Assembly: GCF_002154225.1 (NCBI RefSeq)
Contig: NZ_MTSE01000002.1
Coordinates: 620,001-684,000 of the forward strand
Length of the DNA stretch: 64,000 nucleotides
From: Hymenobacter crusticola
GTDB lineage: Bacteria; Bacteroidota; Bacteroidia; Cytophagales; Hymenobacteraceae
Reading direction: 5' to 3'
A model generated the notes under the pieces. It worked only from the letters and a program-made list of their open reading frames with translations, was not told the origin of the DNA and searched no databases. The translations under genes were made by a program, and so were the position numbers. Below, in pieces: positions 44,437 through 54,285 of the stretch. Numbering within the stretch: the first letter of the stretch is position 1; each line of letters begins with the position of its first letter.

Positions 44437-45789
44437 ATGGATAGCATCCGACTACGTTCTCTTTCTCATCTCTTTCTTGCGTTGTTTCTAACGTTTGCTG
44501 GCCTAGGTAATGCTATGGCCCAAGAGCAAGCTTCAGGTACAACAGCCGTGGGTTCTGCTCCGGGTGTTAGCAAAGAAGGAGTTGCTCCTGGCGCTACTGC
44601 CGGAGCCTCGCCAGCCACCGGTGGTGGTGATGCAGCCGCTGTTGCTGCTGGCGACGCCTTGTTCAAAGGCAATTGTGCTCAATGCCATGCTGTCAATGAT
44701 GTGGTTGTTGGCCCCGCGCTGAAAGACATCTCGAAGCGCCGTCCTATCTCATGGATCATTCCATGGGTAAAGAACTCGAGCAAAGTCGTAGCGAGTGGCG
44801 ATGAATATGCTGTTAAGCTGTTCAATCAATATCAGAAACAGCAAATGCCGAGCTTCCAACTCTCGGATGCTGAAATCACCTCCATTGTTGCGTATATCGA
44901 TGCTGAAGGTGGCAAAAGCAGCCAACAAACCGCCGGGGGAGTAAGTGCTGGTAATGCCGCTCAAGCTGACGGTAAAGATGGTGCTGCTGCCAGTGACGGT
45001 TCTGGTGCTGGACAGTACGTCAACGTTCTTTTGATCGTTTTAGTAGTTGTGCTGATAGTGCTGGTAGTGACGCTTGTCATTATCGCTAACATCATGAAAG
45101 ATGTATTGCGTGGTCGTAAAGATTTGGATGGTCGTGACGTTGAATTACTCGAAAGCCGTTTCGACTACTCGAAAATTTATAAGTCTAACGCTGTACGTGG
45201 TGTAGCATTGACAGTATTCGTGCTAGCTATTCTTTACGAATCTGTGCAAGCAGCGATGGGAGTAGGTCTAACACAGGGATATCAGCCAACACAGCCAATT
45301 GCCTTCTCACACAAGCTGCATGCCGGTACAAATCAGATCAACTGCGCGTATTGCCATACTAGTGTGTATAAGAGCAAAAGCGCAAACATTCCTTCGGCAA
45401 ACATCTGTATGAACTGCCACTCGCAGATTAAAACGGAGTCGCCTGAGATTCGGAAAATATATCGCGCTATTGAGAAGAAGCAACCTATCCAATGGGTTCG
45501 TATTCACAACTTGCCTGACCTAGCTTACTTCAATCACTCACAACATACTCAGGTTGGCGGCATCGAGTGCCAGACTTGCCACGGTCCTATTCAAAACATG
45601 GAAGTGGTATATCAGTACTCAGCGCTAACGATGGGCTGGTGCATCAACTGTCACCGTGAAACCCCACTTAACACGAAAGGTAACGGCTATTACAACAACC
45701 TTGTAAAGCTGCATGACAAAGCCAACAGCGCTGCACCTTTCACTGTGTCTTCTAACGGTGGTACTGAGTGTTCAAAATGCCACTACTAG
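44437..45789 (+). CDS. actA: alternative complex III multiheme cytochrome c subunit ActA
   Basis: 450 residues from ATG 44437 (frame extends to 44362 but a signal peptide begins at 44437). Signal peptide ends A-M-A-Q. An N-terminal mono-heme cytochrome c domain (about 65-160: NCAQCH and Met ligand in QQMPSF), an Ala/Gly linker, a membrane span (VLLIVLVVVLIVLVVTLVI, about 195-215), another span near 255, then five CxxCH motifs: CAYCH, CMNCH, CQTCH, CINCH, CSKCH. The five-heme part is ActA of the quinol-oxidising Act complex; the extra mono-heme domain makes six sites in all. First gene of the operon. Confidence 0.92.
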   Translation: MDSIRLRSLSHLFLALFLTFAGLGNAMAQEQASGTTAVGSAPGVSKEGVAPGATAGASPATGGGDAAAVAAGDALFKGNCAQCHAVNDVVVGPALKDISKRRPISWIIPWVKNSSKVVASGDEYAVKLFNQYQKQQMPSFQLSDAEITSIVAYIDAEGGKSSQQTAGGVSAGNAAQADGKDGAAASDGSGAGQYVNVLLIVLVVVLIVLVVTLVIIANIMKDVLRGRKDLDGRDVELLESRFDYSKIYKSNAVRGVALTVFVLAILYESVQAAMGVGLTQGYQPTQPIAFSHKLHAGTNQINCAYCHTSVYKSKSANIPSANICMNCHSQIKTESPEIRKIYRAIEKKQPIQWVRIHNLPDLAYFNHSQHTQVGGIECQTCHGPIQNMEVVYQYSALTMGWCINCHRETPLNTKGNGYYNNLVKLHDKANSAAPFTVSSNGGTECSKCHY

Positions 45790-45803
45790 GTTAATAGGAA
45801 TGA

Positions 45804-45837
45804 TGAAGGAGCTAAGAACTAAGATTTAGCTCCTTCA
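45804..45837 (+). promoter_or_regulatory. hairpin in the actA-actB spacer
   Basis: TGAAGGAGCTAA and TTAGCTCCTTCA form a perfect 12-pair stem with a 10-base loop, 14 bases after the actA stop. No T-run of terminator quality follows (CTTTGTC). It may protect actA mRNA or partly terminate, as in many operons with a highly expressed first gene. Confidence 0.55.
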
Positions 45838-45951
45838 CTTTGTCATCCTAGCTTCTTAATACAGTTTTAGATCCTACAATAAGCCTTAACTTGGTGATAA
45901 TCCTAGTTCAAAGTCAGAACATAGGTGCCAAGCTCCTAAGTCCAAAAACAA

Positions 45952-48900
45952 ATGCAAGAGTCGCCTAAGTACTGGAAGGGAATTGAGGAACTGGAAAACT
46001 CGCCGGAGTTTGTGAAAAACGCACTCACTGAGTTTGCGGATTTTCTGCCGGTGAAGGAGACCTATGGCTCTTCCGACGCATCGGTAGCACCACGTCGCGA
46101 CTTCCTCAAACTCATGGGCTTCGGCATTGCCGCTGCCACATTAGCTAGTTGCCAAACGCCAGTTAAGAAAGCCATACCTTATCTGAACAAACCAGAGGAG
46201 GTTGATCCAGGCATAGCTAATTTCTATGCCTCGTCTTACTTCAACGGTGCAGATTACAATAGCATTCTCGTAAAAACGCGCGAAGGCCGTCCAATTAAGT
46301 TAGAGGGTAATCCTGGTTCTCCCGTTACTAGAGGGGGGCTATCAGCCCGAGCGCAAGCTTCAGTACTAAGCCTATATGATGGTGGCAGACTGCAACATTT
46401 TACGATCAAAGGGCAGAAGGCTGAAACAGCTCGTGTAGATCAGGAAATCCGTGCTAAGCTAGCTAGGGCTACTGGGCGCATTGCCATTGTGTCTCCCACT
46501 ATTATTAGCCCCACTACAAAGAAAGTTATCTCAGAATTCGCTGCCCGGTATCCAAATACGGAGCATGTGATGTACGATGCCAACTCTAGCTCTGCTTTAT
46601 TACGAGCTAATGGTGGCATTTTACCAGCCTATGACTTCAGCAAAGCGAACGTAATCGTTAGCCTAGGTGCTGATTTCTTAGGCACTTGGTTGTCCCCTGT
46701 AGAGTATGCGCGCCAATATATCACTAACCGTAAGGTATCGAGTGACAAGCGCACAATGTCACGGCATTTCCAGTTTGAATCCTCTATGTCACTCACGGGG
46801 GCGAATGCTGACGTGCGCGTTGCAGTAAAGCCTTCGGAAATTGGTGCCGTAGCAGTAGCATTGTATAATGGTATTGTAGGAGGAGCTAGCTCGTCTTTCA
46901 AAAATGAACAGTTAAATAAAGCAGTAGCAGAGCTTAATGCGCACCGTGGTCGTAGCCTAGTAGTATCGGGCTCAAATGATGTAGCTGTTCAGACTCTAGT
47001 TGCTGCTATCAACCAAGCGCTCGGCAACGTTGGTACGACGGTTGACACTGCTAATCCTTCTTACGTTCGCCAAGGTGATGACGCTCGTCTTCTTCGCCTA
47101 GTGAACGACATGAATGCGGGAACGGTTGGTGCTGTCATTTTTTATCATGCTAACCCTGCTTATAACCATCCTTTAGCAGATAAAGTACGGTCAGGCATCG
47201 CAAAGGTACCTGTAACCATTTCGTTAAATGATCGTCTAGACGAAACAGGTTCACTCTGTTATTATGCTTGCCCAGACCATAACTTTCTAGAGTCGTGGAA
47301 TGACTACGAGCCTAAACGTGGCTTTTTAAGCTTAGCACAACCTGCTATTTCTCCTTTGTTCGCGACACGTCAGGCCCAAGATAGTCTACTGACTTGGGCT
47401 GGCAACCGGCAGAGCTATTACAATTATCTGCGCACTAACTGGCGTGGAGTATTAGGTACTAATTTCCAGAGCAACTGGGATAAAGCGGTTCATGACGGTG
47501 TCGCAGTTGGTTCCTTATCACCGACTATCCAGCCTCAACTTGGTGGTTCTGTAACCGTCGAACAAGCACTCAGCACTATATCTGGAGCTCAAAAAACCGC
47601 TGGTATTGAGTTAGCGATTTACGAGAAAGTAGGCGTAGGTCCTGGTTACGGAGCGGATGCTAACAACCCTTGGTTGCAAGAGCTACCTGATCCAGTTTCA
47701 AAAGCTACTTGGGGTAACTACTTGGCAGTGCCACGTTCTATGGCAGTTGCTGACGAAAACAAATGGGAGCAAGGTGATATAGTCCGCATCACAGCTGCTA
47801 ATGGACAGTCTATCGAGTTACCAATTCTAATTCAACCAGGCCAGGCACAAGGTACCGTAAGTGTTGCTCTTGGCTACGGTCGCGAGAAAGCTGGCCGAGT
47901 AGGAGATAAGCTGGGTACTAACGTTTACCCATTGGTTGCAGTAGTAAATAATGCACTAGCTTATACTACTGCGATTACTAAGATTGAGAAGACAGGCGCT
48001 AAGTCGCAGATCGCACAGACACAGACGCACCATACTATTATGGATCGCAAGCCTGTAGTGCAAGAAGCTACGCTTGCTGAGTACATTAAGAATCCTAAAG
48101 AAGTAACCGAGTACGACAAGATTGCTACTCCCGAAGGGTTAGAGGAACCTAGGAAGGTTTCCTTGTGGCAGGATTATGAATACAAGAACCACCACTGGGG
48201 AATGGTCATCGACTTAAACTCCTGTATTGGTTGTGGTTCTTGTGTACTAGGCTGTCAAATTGAGAACAACGTAGCTGTAGTTGGTAAGCAAGAAGTAATT
48301 AACCGGCGCGAAATGCATTGGTTGCGTATTGACCGCTATTATAGCTCTGATCACCACAAAGACGAATTTGAATCGAAAGGTAAGCTAGCTACTTACCGCG
48401 CCATGGAAGACCCATCAGATAATCCATCTGTTATCTTCCAACCTATGCTGTGTCAGCATTGTAACCATGCGCCTTGCGAGACAGTATGTCCGGTATTAGC
48501 GACTACTCATAGCTCGGAAGGCTTGAATCAAATGACCTATAACCGCTGCGTAGGTACACGTTATTGCGCGAATAACTGCCCCTACAAAGTGCGTCGTTTC
48601 AACTGGTTCTCGTATTACTCTAACGAGAAATTCGAAACAGTCAATGGCCATATGTTCACCGACCTAGGTCGTATGGTACTCAATCCTGATGTTACTGTTC
48701 GAGCTCGTGGCGTAATGGAGAAATGCAGCTTCTGCGTACAACGCATTCAGCTTGCTAAGTTGGAGGCCAAAAAGCAAAAGCGTCGTCCAAAAGATGGAGA
48801 AGTAGTAACTGCTTGTGCTCAATCGTGCCCAACGCAGGCAATTGTCTTCGGTGACTTACTCGATCCAGAATCACAAGTTCACAAGATTACACGCCGTGAA

Positions 48901-49002
48901 CATGGAGAGCGTGGATTCTATGTGCTTGACGCAATTAATACGCAGTCAAACATTACGTATCTCACGAAAATCCGTAACACGGAAGAGAGTCGGAACGCTT
49001 AA
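45952..49002 (+). CDS. actB: alternative complex III iron-sulfur/molybdopterin-like subunit ActB
   Basis: 1016 residues. A twin-arginine signal-like motif RRDFLKLMGFGIAAATLASC (about 48-67) precedes a domain homologous to molybdopterin oxidoreductases (about 75-730), which in ActB is thought to carry no cofactor. The C-terminal domain (about 750-1000) has ferredoxin-like cluster motifs CIGCGSCVLGCQ, CQHCNHAPCETVCPV, CVGTRYCANNCPY and CSFCVQR...CAQSCPTQA, for four Fe-S clusters. Passes electrons from menaquinol to the hemes. A spacer of 162 bases with a hairpin separates it from actA. Confidence 0.94.
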   Translation: MQESPKYWKGIEELENSPEFVKNALTEFADFLPVKETYGSSDASVAPRRDFLKLMGFGIAAATLASCQTPVKKAIPYLNKPEEVDPGIANFYASSYFNGADYNSILVKTREGRPIKLEGNPGSPVTRGGLSARAQASVLSLYDGGRLQHFTIKGQKAETARVDQEIRAKLARATGRIAIVSPTIISPTTKKVISEFAARYPNTEHVMYDANSSSALLRANGGILPAYDFSKANVIVSLGADFLGTWLSPVEYARQYITNRKVSSDKRTMSRHFQFESSMSLTGANADVRVAVKPSEIGAVAVALYNGIVGGASSSFKNEQLNKAVAELNAHRGRSLVVSGSNDVAVQTLVAAINQALGNVGTTVDTANPSYVRQGDDARLLRLVNDMNAGTVGAVIFYHANPAYNHPLADKVRSGIAKVPVTISLNDRLDETGSLCYYACPDHNFLESWNDYEPKRGFLSLAQPAISPLFATRQAQDSLLTWAGNRQSYYNYLRTNWRGVLGTNFQSNWDKAVHDGVAVGSLSPTIQPQLGGSVTVEQALSTISGAQKTAGIELAIYEKVGVGPGYGADANNPWLQELPDPVSKATWGNYLAVPRSMAVADENKWEQGDIVRITAANGQSIELPILIQPGQAQGTVSVALGYGREKAGRVGDKLGTNVYPLVAVVNNALAYTTAITKIEKTGAKSQIAQTQTHHTIMDRKPVVQEATLAEYIKNPKEVTEYDKIATPEGLEEPRKVSLWQDYEYKNHHWGMVIDLNSCIGCGSCVLGCQIENNVAVVGKQEVINRREMHWLRIDRYYSSDHHKDEFESKGKLATYRAMEDPSDNPSVIFQPMLCQHCNHAPCETVCPVLATTHSSEGLNQMTYNRCVGTRYCANNCPYKVRRFNWFSYYSNEKFETVNGHMFTDLGRMVLNPDVTVRARGVMEKCSFCVQRIQLAKLEAKKQKRRPKDGEVVTACAQSCPTQAIVFGDLLDPESQVHKITRREHGERGFYVLDAINTQSNITYLTKIRNTEESRNA

Positions 49003-49069
49003 CTTTTGTGTGCTATAGAAGTGTCACCTAAAAAGCTGTTCTTCCTTCCACTCCTTTAAGTTTAAGATT

Positions 49070-50527
49070 ATGCAACACGTATCAGCCGTAAGGGAGCCTC
49101 TCGTAACAGGAGGAAAAACCTATCACGACGTTACGCAGGACGTGTGCCGCCAAGTAGAAGCCAAACCGAACGTCCGGTGGATGGCTGCTTTGAGCGTAGC
49201 ATTATTTCTGTTCGGCGTTTTTCTCTATTCTGTATATCGTACTCTGTGGTACGGTATCGGAGAATGGGGTCTAAATAAGACAGTAGGATGGGCCTGGGAC
49301 ATCACCAACTTTGTATGGTGGGTAGGTATTGGTCACGCTGGTACACTAATCTCTGCAGTGTTGTTGCTATTCCGTCAAAAATGGCGGACTTCAATCAACC
49401 GTGCTGCAGAAGCTATGACCATATTTGCGGTAATTTGTGCCGCTATGTTTCCAGTACTACACATGGGGCGCCCTTGGTTAGCTTTCTGGGTATTACCATT
49501 CCAAAACACGTTTGGCTCTCTGTGGGTCAACTTTAACTCCCCGCTTCTTTGGGACGTGTTTGCCATCTCTACTTACTTCTCAGTATCGCTTGTGTTCTGG
49601 TACACGGGCCTAATTCCTGACTTTGCTACTATTCGTGACCGTGCCAAAGGTCCTATCGCTCGCCGTGCTTACGCTTTACTAAGCTTTGGTTGGACAGGCT
49701 CAGCTAAACACTGGTCGCGTTACGAAACAGTATCGTTGATTCTTGCAGGCGTATCTACTCCTCTAGTACTGTCAGTACATACCATTGTATCTATGGACTT
49801 TGCCACCTCTGTAGTACCAGGCTGGCACACAACTATCTTTCCTCCTTACTTTGTAGCGGGTGCCATCTTCTCTGGCTTCGCTATGGTATTGACTTTGATG
49901 CTCATCACCCGTGTGGTGTTTAAATTAGAAGACTACATTACCTTGGAGCACATTGCTCTGATGAATAAGATCATGATGATTACTGGGTCGATTGTAGGTG
50001 TAGCCTACATCACTGAGTTCTTCATAGCTTGGTATTCACAGGTAGAGTTTGAGCAGTATGCATTTATCAACCGTGCAACAGGTCCATATTGGTGGGCTTA
50101 TTGGTCGATGATGACTTGTAACGTGATTACCCCACAGCTGGTGTGGATTCGTAAAGTTCGTTACAGCATTCCACTTACGTTCTTGCTATCGATTATCGTG
50201 AACATTGGTATGTGGTTCGAGCGCTTCGTTATCATCGTTACTTCGCTGCACCGCGACTACCTGCCTTCAAGCTGGGCTATGTTCTCGCCTACTCGCATCG
50301 ACGTTGGTATTTATTTAGGCACCATTGGTCTGTTCTTCACGTTGTTCTTACTTTTCGCTAAGTTCTTTCCTGTGATCAACATGGCAGAGGTTAAATCTGT
50401 ACTGAAGTATGGAGTAGATAATGGGCCAACTTATGTTGCAGGGCATGATCATCATGCTTCTGTTCAGCATTCCGCTACTCCTGGTGTTCCCGCTTCAGCT
50501 CCCGTAAACTATAATAAGCATGACTAA
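49070..50527 (+). CDS. actC: alternative complex III membrane subunit ActC (NrfD-like)
   Basis: 485 residues, about ten hydrophobic spans. NrfD/PsrC-type membrane protein, proposed quinol-binding and proton-translocating subunit. Features: [20 protein letters not shown], the [14 protein letters not shown] segment, [14 protein letters not shown], and [19 protein letters not shown]. Its stop overlaps the actD start by eight bases, implying coupled translation. Paralogue of ActF. Confidence 0.93.
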   Translation: MQHVSAVREPLVTGGKTYHDVTQDVCRQVEAKPNVRWMAALSVALFLFGVFLYSVYRTLWYGIGEWGLNKTVGWAWDITNFVWWVGIGHAGTLISAVLLLFRQKWRTSINRAAEAMTIFAVICAAMFPVLHMGRPWLAFWVLPFQNTFGSLWVNFNSPLLWDVFAISTYFSVSLVFWYTGLIPDFATIRDRAKGPIARRAYALLSFGWTGSAKHWSRYETVSLILAGVSTPLVLSVHTIVSMDFATSVVPGWHTTIFPPYFVAGAIFSGFAMVLTLMLITRVVFKLEDYITLEHIALMNKIMMITGSIVGVAYITEFFIAWYSQVEFEQYAFINRATGPYWWAYWSMMTCNVITPQLVWIRKVRYSIPLTFLLSIIVNIGMWFERFVIIVTSLHRDYLPSSWAMFSPTRIDVGIYLGTIGLFFTLFLLFAKFFPVINMAEVKSVLKYGVDNGPTYVAGHDHHASVQHSATPGVPASAPVNYNKHD

Positions 50528-51047
50528 GCGCTTCGCCCTCGGCATATTTGATGACGAAGACGTGCTGCTGCACGCAATCGATAACATCCGCGCTGCTGGT
50601 GTTAAGATACATGACGTATTCACTCCCTTTCCAGTCCATGGCATCGATGATGCTTTAGGAATTGAGCGTTCTCGTTTGCCGATTGCTGCCTTCTTCTTCG
50701 GATTGTGTGGTACTTCATTCGCATTATGGATGCAGATATATATGCTAGGTTTTGATTGGCCAATGATCATTGGAGGTAAACCTCACATTGCCTTACCCGC
50801 ATTTATCCCTGTAACTTTCGAGTTAACAGTGCTCTTCTGTGCCTGGGGCATGATGATCACTTTCTTCACCATTTGTGGGCTGTACCCACGATGGAAGGTG
50901 CCAGTGCTGGATGTTCGCTCGACAGATGACAAGTTTGTGATGGCTATTGATTTGAACAATGGAGCTGTCGATATGAACCACCTAAGACAGTTGTTGCGCG
51001 ACAACGGTGCTTCGGAGGTGAACGAAAAAGAAATGACTCAGAAATAA
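50520..51047 (+). CDS. actD: alternative complex III subunit ActD (DUF3341)
   Basis: 175 residues. N-terminal soluble part [20 protein letters not shown] and [15 protein letters not shown], two spans (about 58-78 and 96-120; [18 protein letters not shown]), and a cytoplasmic tail. DUF3341 is the ActD signature. Overlaps actC by 8 bases and actE by 1 base (TAATG). Confidence 0.92.
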   Translation: MTKRFALGIFDDEDVLLHAIDNIRAAGVKIHDVFTPFPVHGIDDALGIERSRLPIAAFFFGLCGTSFALWMQIYMLGFDWPMIIGGKPHIALPAFIPVTFELTVLFCAWGMMITFFTICGLYPRWKVPVLDVRSTDDKFVMAIDLNNGAVDMNHLRQLLRDNGASEVNEKEMTQK

Positions 51048-51793
51048 TGAAGCATACGCTGAAATTAGGTCTGCAAGCGTCGGTTATATTGTTTGGAGCA
51101 GTTTGTACTGTTGCTTGCAACGAAGCCGGTAGTCCCGGTGTGGAATATGCTCCGCAGATGTACGAATCCATTCCTTACGAGCCTCTCAAACAGGAAAATG
51201 TTAATATCATCAATCCGATGGGTATTAATATGCGCACACCTGTAGTAGGAACGGTTCCATCTGGTAAATTGAATTACTACGATCACATTCCAAAAGACAG
51301 TGTTCGTATTGCAGAACGGGTTCTTCGTAATCCTTACGCTTACACGAAGGACAATTTAGAAGAGGGCAAAATTCTTTACACTCGTATCTGCTCACATTGT
51401 CATGGCGAGCAGGGTGACGGGCAAGGGCCTGTAGGGCAAAAGTTCAAAGGTGTGCCTAATTACTCTACTGGTAGTTATAAGGCAATGAATGATGGTCACA
51501 TTTATCATGTGATTCAATGGGGCCGTAATCGTATGATGCCTCACGGCTCTATTGTGAACCCAGAAGAACGCTGGAAAATTGCTATGTATGTACGTGTACT
51601 ACAGCAAGGCAAAGGTCCGGATGGGTTAGCTGATCTAGTTCAAGCTAAAGGAGATGATTCCCCTGAGATAGTTGACGAATCACAAACAACTGATCGAGCT
51701 GAACAAGGTCCAGTAGAAGAAGCACAAGCTGGCTCTGGCTCAGCAACACCTGGGCAAGGTGGTACAAAAGCACGCAACGGAAAGACTAACTAA
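51047..51793 (+). CDS. actE: alternative complex III mono-heme cytochrome c lipoprotein ActE
   Basis: 248 residues. Lipoprotein signal with Cys about 23 (T-V-A-C). A cytochrome c domain with heme motif CSHCHGEQGDGQGPVG (about 115-130) and Met ligand in NRMMPHGSIV, then a disordered acidic Gln/Gly tail (about 200-248). Docks on the periplasmic face and passes electrons from ActA to an oxidase or soluble cytochrome c. TAATG overlap with actD. Confidence 0.93.
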   Translation: MKHTLKLGLQASVILFGAVCTVACNEAGSPGVEYAPQMYESIPYEPLKQENVNIINPMGINMRTPVVGTVPSGKLNYYDHIPKDSVRIAERVLRNPYAYTKDNLEEGKILYTRICSHCHGEQGDGQGPVGQKFKGVPNYSTGSYKAMNDGHIYHVIQWGRNRMMPHGSIVNPEERWKIAMYVRVLQQGKGPDGLADLVQAKGDDSPEIVDESQTTDRAEQGPVEEAQAGSGSATPGQGGTKARNGKTN

Positions 51794-51799
51794 GGAACT

Positions 51800-53107
51800 A
51801 TGGCAACTCTGACGCATCATGAAAGCGCCACGGCTGAACACCTGGAGCTTTCCGCGAAAACTCGCAGGACGTTTATCACAATTATTGTTGCTGGAGTAAT
51901 TCTGCTGGTAATTGGGTTAATTTTAGCTGCTACAGGTTTTGGGGCTGAACACCACGCTGCTGAGCATGGTACTGGTATGGGGGCTTCGGCTCACCACGAA
52001 GAAGGAAGTCCTGTATGGCTCAAGAGGGTTTTCACTAGCCTTTGGCTAAATAATGTCTATTTCATAGGTATCTCAGTGATTGGTACCTTCTTCGTGGCTT
52101 TGCAATACGTTGCATATGCAGGGTGGTCAGTACTAATCAAAAGGGTAAACGAGGCCTTAAGTGCATGGCTACTTCCTGGAGGAATCATAATGCTATTAGT
52201 TTTTCTAGTAGGCAAGCATGATATTTTCCATTGGACTCATGAAGGGCTTATGGATCCCAAGTCACCAAACTATGACGCTATTATAGCTGGCAAGAGTGGC
52301 TTCCTAAATCAGCCCTTTTACTTGATTAGGATGGTTCTATACGTTGCTATCTGGTGGTTTTTCTCAGAAAGGTTACGTAAGCTCTCTTTGGAAGAAGATC
52401 TAAATGGTGGTACTGCATATTTCCACAAGAGCATTAATGTTGCTGCTGTGTTCTTGGTTCTATTTGCAGTTTCATCGTCAATGTCAGCTTGGGACTGGGT
52501 GATGTCAATTGACACACACTGGTTTAGTACCATGTTTGGTTGGTATGTATTTGCTAGTTGGTGGGTTTCTGGGATCGCAGCTACCACGCTTATCGTAATA
52601 TTCCTTAAGCAGGCTGGCTACATGCGTTTCGTAAACGCAAGCCATCTGCATGACTTAGGAAAATTCATGTTCGGCTTTAGCATTTTCTGGACTTACGTAT
52701 GGTTTGCTCAATTCATGCTAATCTGGTATGCTAACTTGCCTGAAGAAGCTGTTTACTATAATCAACGTTTAGGGGGATTTAATGACCGTTACACGTGGAT
52801 CTTCTTCTTCAACTTGATAATCAACTTTGCGTTCCCCTTCCTAGTACTGATGACACGTGATGCCAAGCGTCAGATGATCATGTTGAAGATCGTGAGCATT
52901 GCAATTCTTATTGGCCATTGGTTTGATTTTTATTTGATGATCATGCCAGCAACTTTAAAGGGCGACAATGGGTTTGTAATTGAGATTGGTGTGGCTATGG
53001 TGTTCCTCGGTAGTTTTCTATTGTTGGTAACTAAACGGCTTTCTCAAGCTTCACTAGTGCCAGTACATCACCCGTTCTTAGACGAGAGTGTACATCATAC
53101 CACATAA
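51800..53107 (+). CDS. actF: alternative complex III membrane subunit ActF
   Basis: 435 residues, about ten spans, NrfD-like paralogue of ActC. N-terminal His-rich loop (EHHAAEHGTG, SAHHEEGSP), then WLKRVFTSLWLNNVYFIGIS, SMSAWDWVMSIDTHWFSTMFGWYVFASWW (quoted as SMSAWDWVMSIDTHWFSTMF), GFSIFWTYVWFAQFMLIWY and PFLVLMTRDAKRQ. Starts six bases after actE. Ends the act part; a 96-base spacer with a small hairpin (53129-53159) leads to cytochrome oxidase. Confidence 0.92.
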   Translation: MATLTHHESATAEHLELSAKTRRTFITIIVAGVILLVIGLILAATGFGAEHHAAEHGTGMGASAHHEEGSPVWLKRVFTSLWLNNVYFIGISVIGTFFVALQYVAYAGWSVLIKRVNEALSAWLLPGGIIMLLVFLVGKHDIFHWTHEGLMDPKSPNYDAIIAGKSGFLNQPFYLIRMVLYVAIWWFFSERLRKLSLEEDLNGGTAYFHKSINVAAVFLVLFAVSSSMSAWDWVMSIDTHWFSTMFGWYVFASWWVSGIAATTLIVIFLKQAGYMRFVNASHLHDLGKFMFGFSIFWTYVWFAQFMLIWYANLPEEAVYYNQRLGGFNDRYTWIFFFNLIINFAFPFLVLMTRDAKRQMIMLKIVSIAILIGHWFDFYLMIMPATLKGDNGFVIEIGVAMVFLGSFLLLVTKRLSQASLVPVHHPFLDESVHHTT

Positions 53108-53128
53108 CCTAGACTTGAGTATCGCTGG

Positions 53129-53159
53129 GTGAGAAGACAATTCGGTGATGCCTTCTCAC
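53129..53159. repeat. inverted repeat between actF and oxidase subunit II
   Basis: GTGAGAAG and CTTCTCAC, eight pairs with a 15-base loop, in the 96-base spacer between actF and coxB. No T-run; likely an mRNA structure rather than a terminator. Confidence 0.45.
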
Positions 53160-53203
53160 TCTAAGCGTCCCAGTTTCTCACTTCTATAGTTCAATACATT
53201 CTC

Positions 53204-54262
53204 ATGACTGCTCTCAGTATTTTTCTGGTTTTGGTGTTGCTGTTAGTCGTGTTCGGCTTGCTGTTCCGCCTCCAGATATTAACATCCATCTTTTCGGGTA
53301 GCTTTACTCGTGATATCGGCTTCAGTAACCGCGCCAATGCTATCCTCATGATTGTTTTCATGGTGGTAGGCGGGGCAGCTTTTACGTGGTCTTTCATAGA
53401 CAACTACGACAAAATGAACCCGCCAATTGCCTCCATTCATGGGCATGCTTTGGAGCGGATGTTCTGGACTACAATGATCATTTTGGGTATTGCATTTGCT
53501 ATTACCCAAGTAATGCTCTTTGTCTTTTCTTACAAGTACCAGCACAAGGATAACCGACGTGCCTTCTTCTTTTCTCATAACAATAAGATTGAGGTAATTT
53601 GGACTTTGATACCTGCTATTGTTATGGCAAGCCTAGTCTTTGCTGGTTGGAAACAGTGGACTAAAATAACTGGTCCAGCGCCTAAAGATGCTGTTGTGCT
53701 AGAGGTCATGGGTAAGCAATTTAACTGGCTTGTTCGTTATCCTGGTCGTGACCAAAAGCTTGGTGTTGTTAACTATCGCTTGATAGATGCAACAAATGAA
53801 TTTGGGTTTGATCTTAATGACAAGAATGGTTTAGACGATTTCACAGCTGGTGAAATCCACGTTCCCAAGGGCCATCCAGTGTTATTACGTATTCGTTCCA
53901 GAGACGTCTTGCACGCTGTTTACATGCCTCATTTTAGAGTGCAGATGTATGCAGTTCCTGGTATGCCGACAAAGTTTTGGTTTACCCCTACGAAAACGAC
54001 TGATGAGATGCGTGCTCAACTCGGAAACCCCGATTTTAAATATGAGCTAGCTTGCAATCAGATATGTGGTCGTGGTCACTTCGCAATGAAGTTAAATATT
54101 GTTGTTGATGAGCCAGATGATTACGTAGCATGGTATGCGCAACAGAAGTCCTTTGCTGAGCAAAACCCTGATATATTGGCTAGCTTCAAAGAGAAATCTG
54201 ACAAGCTAGTAACAAAAGAAGCGGCTGCCGTTTTGACGACTGCTCCTAAAGCTTCTCTCTAA
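53204..54262 (+). CDS. coxB: cytochrome c oxidase subunit II
   Basis: 352 residues. Accepts electrons through a CuA centre. An extra N-terminal span (about 4-24) precedes two or three more (about 45-65 and 90-115, 125-148). The CuA domain shows DVLHAVYMPHFRVQMYAVPGM and the ligand loop CNQICGRGHFAM (C-x3-C-x3-H-x2-M). No C-terminal cytochrome c domain, so this is aa3 rather than caa3 in this subunit; ActE or ActA probably supply the electrons directly. Confidence 0.95.
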   Translation: MTALSIFLVLVLLLVVFGLLFRLQILTSIFSGSFTRDIGFSNRANAILMIVFMVVGGAAFTWSFIDNYDKMNPPIASIHGHALERMFWTTMIILGIAFAITQVMLFVFSYKYQHKDNRRAFFFSHNNKIEVIWTLIPAIVMASLVFAGWKQWTKITGPAPKDAVVLEVMGKQFNWLVRYPGRDQKLGVVNYRLIDATNEFGFDLNDKNGLDDFTAGEIHVPKGHPVLLRIRSRDVLHAVYMPHFRVQMYAVPGMPTKFWFTPTKTTDEMRAQLGNPDFKYELACNQICGRGHFAMKLNIVVDEPDDYVAWYAQQKSFAEQNPDILASFKEKSDKLVTKEAAAVLTTAPKASL

Positions 54263-54285
54263 TTTTAGTTAACTAATCGCACGCT

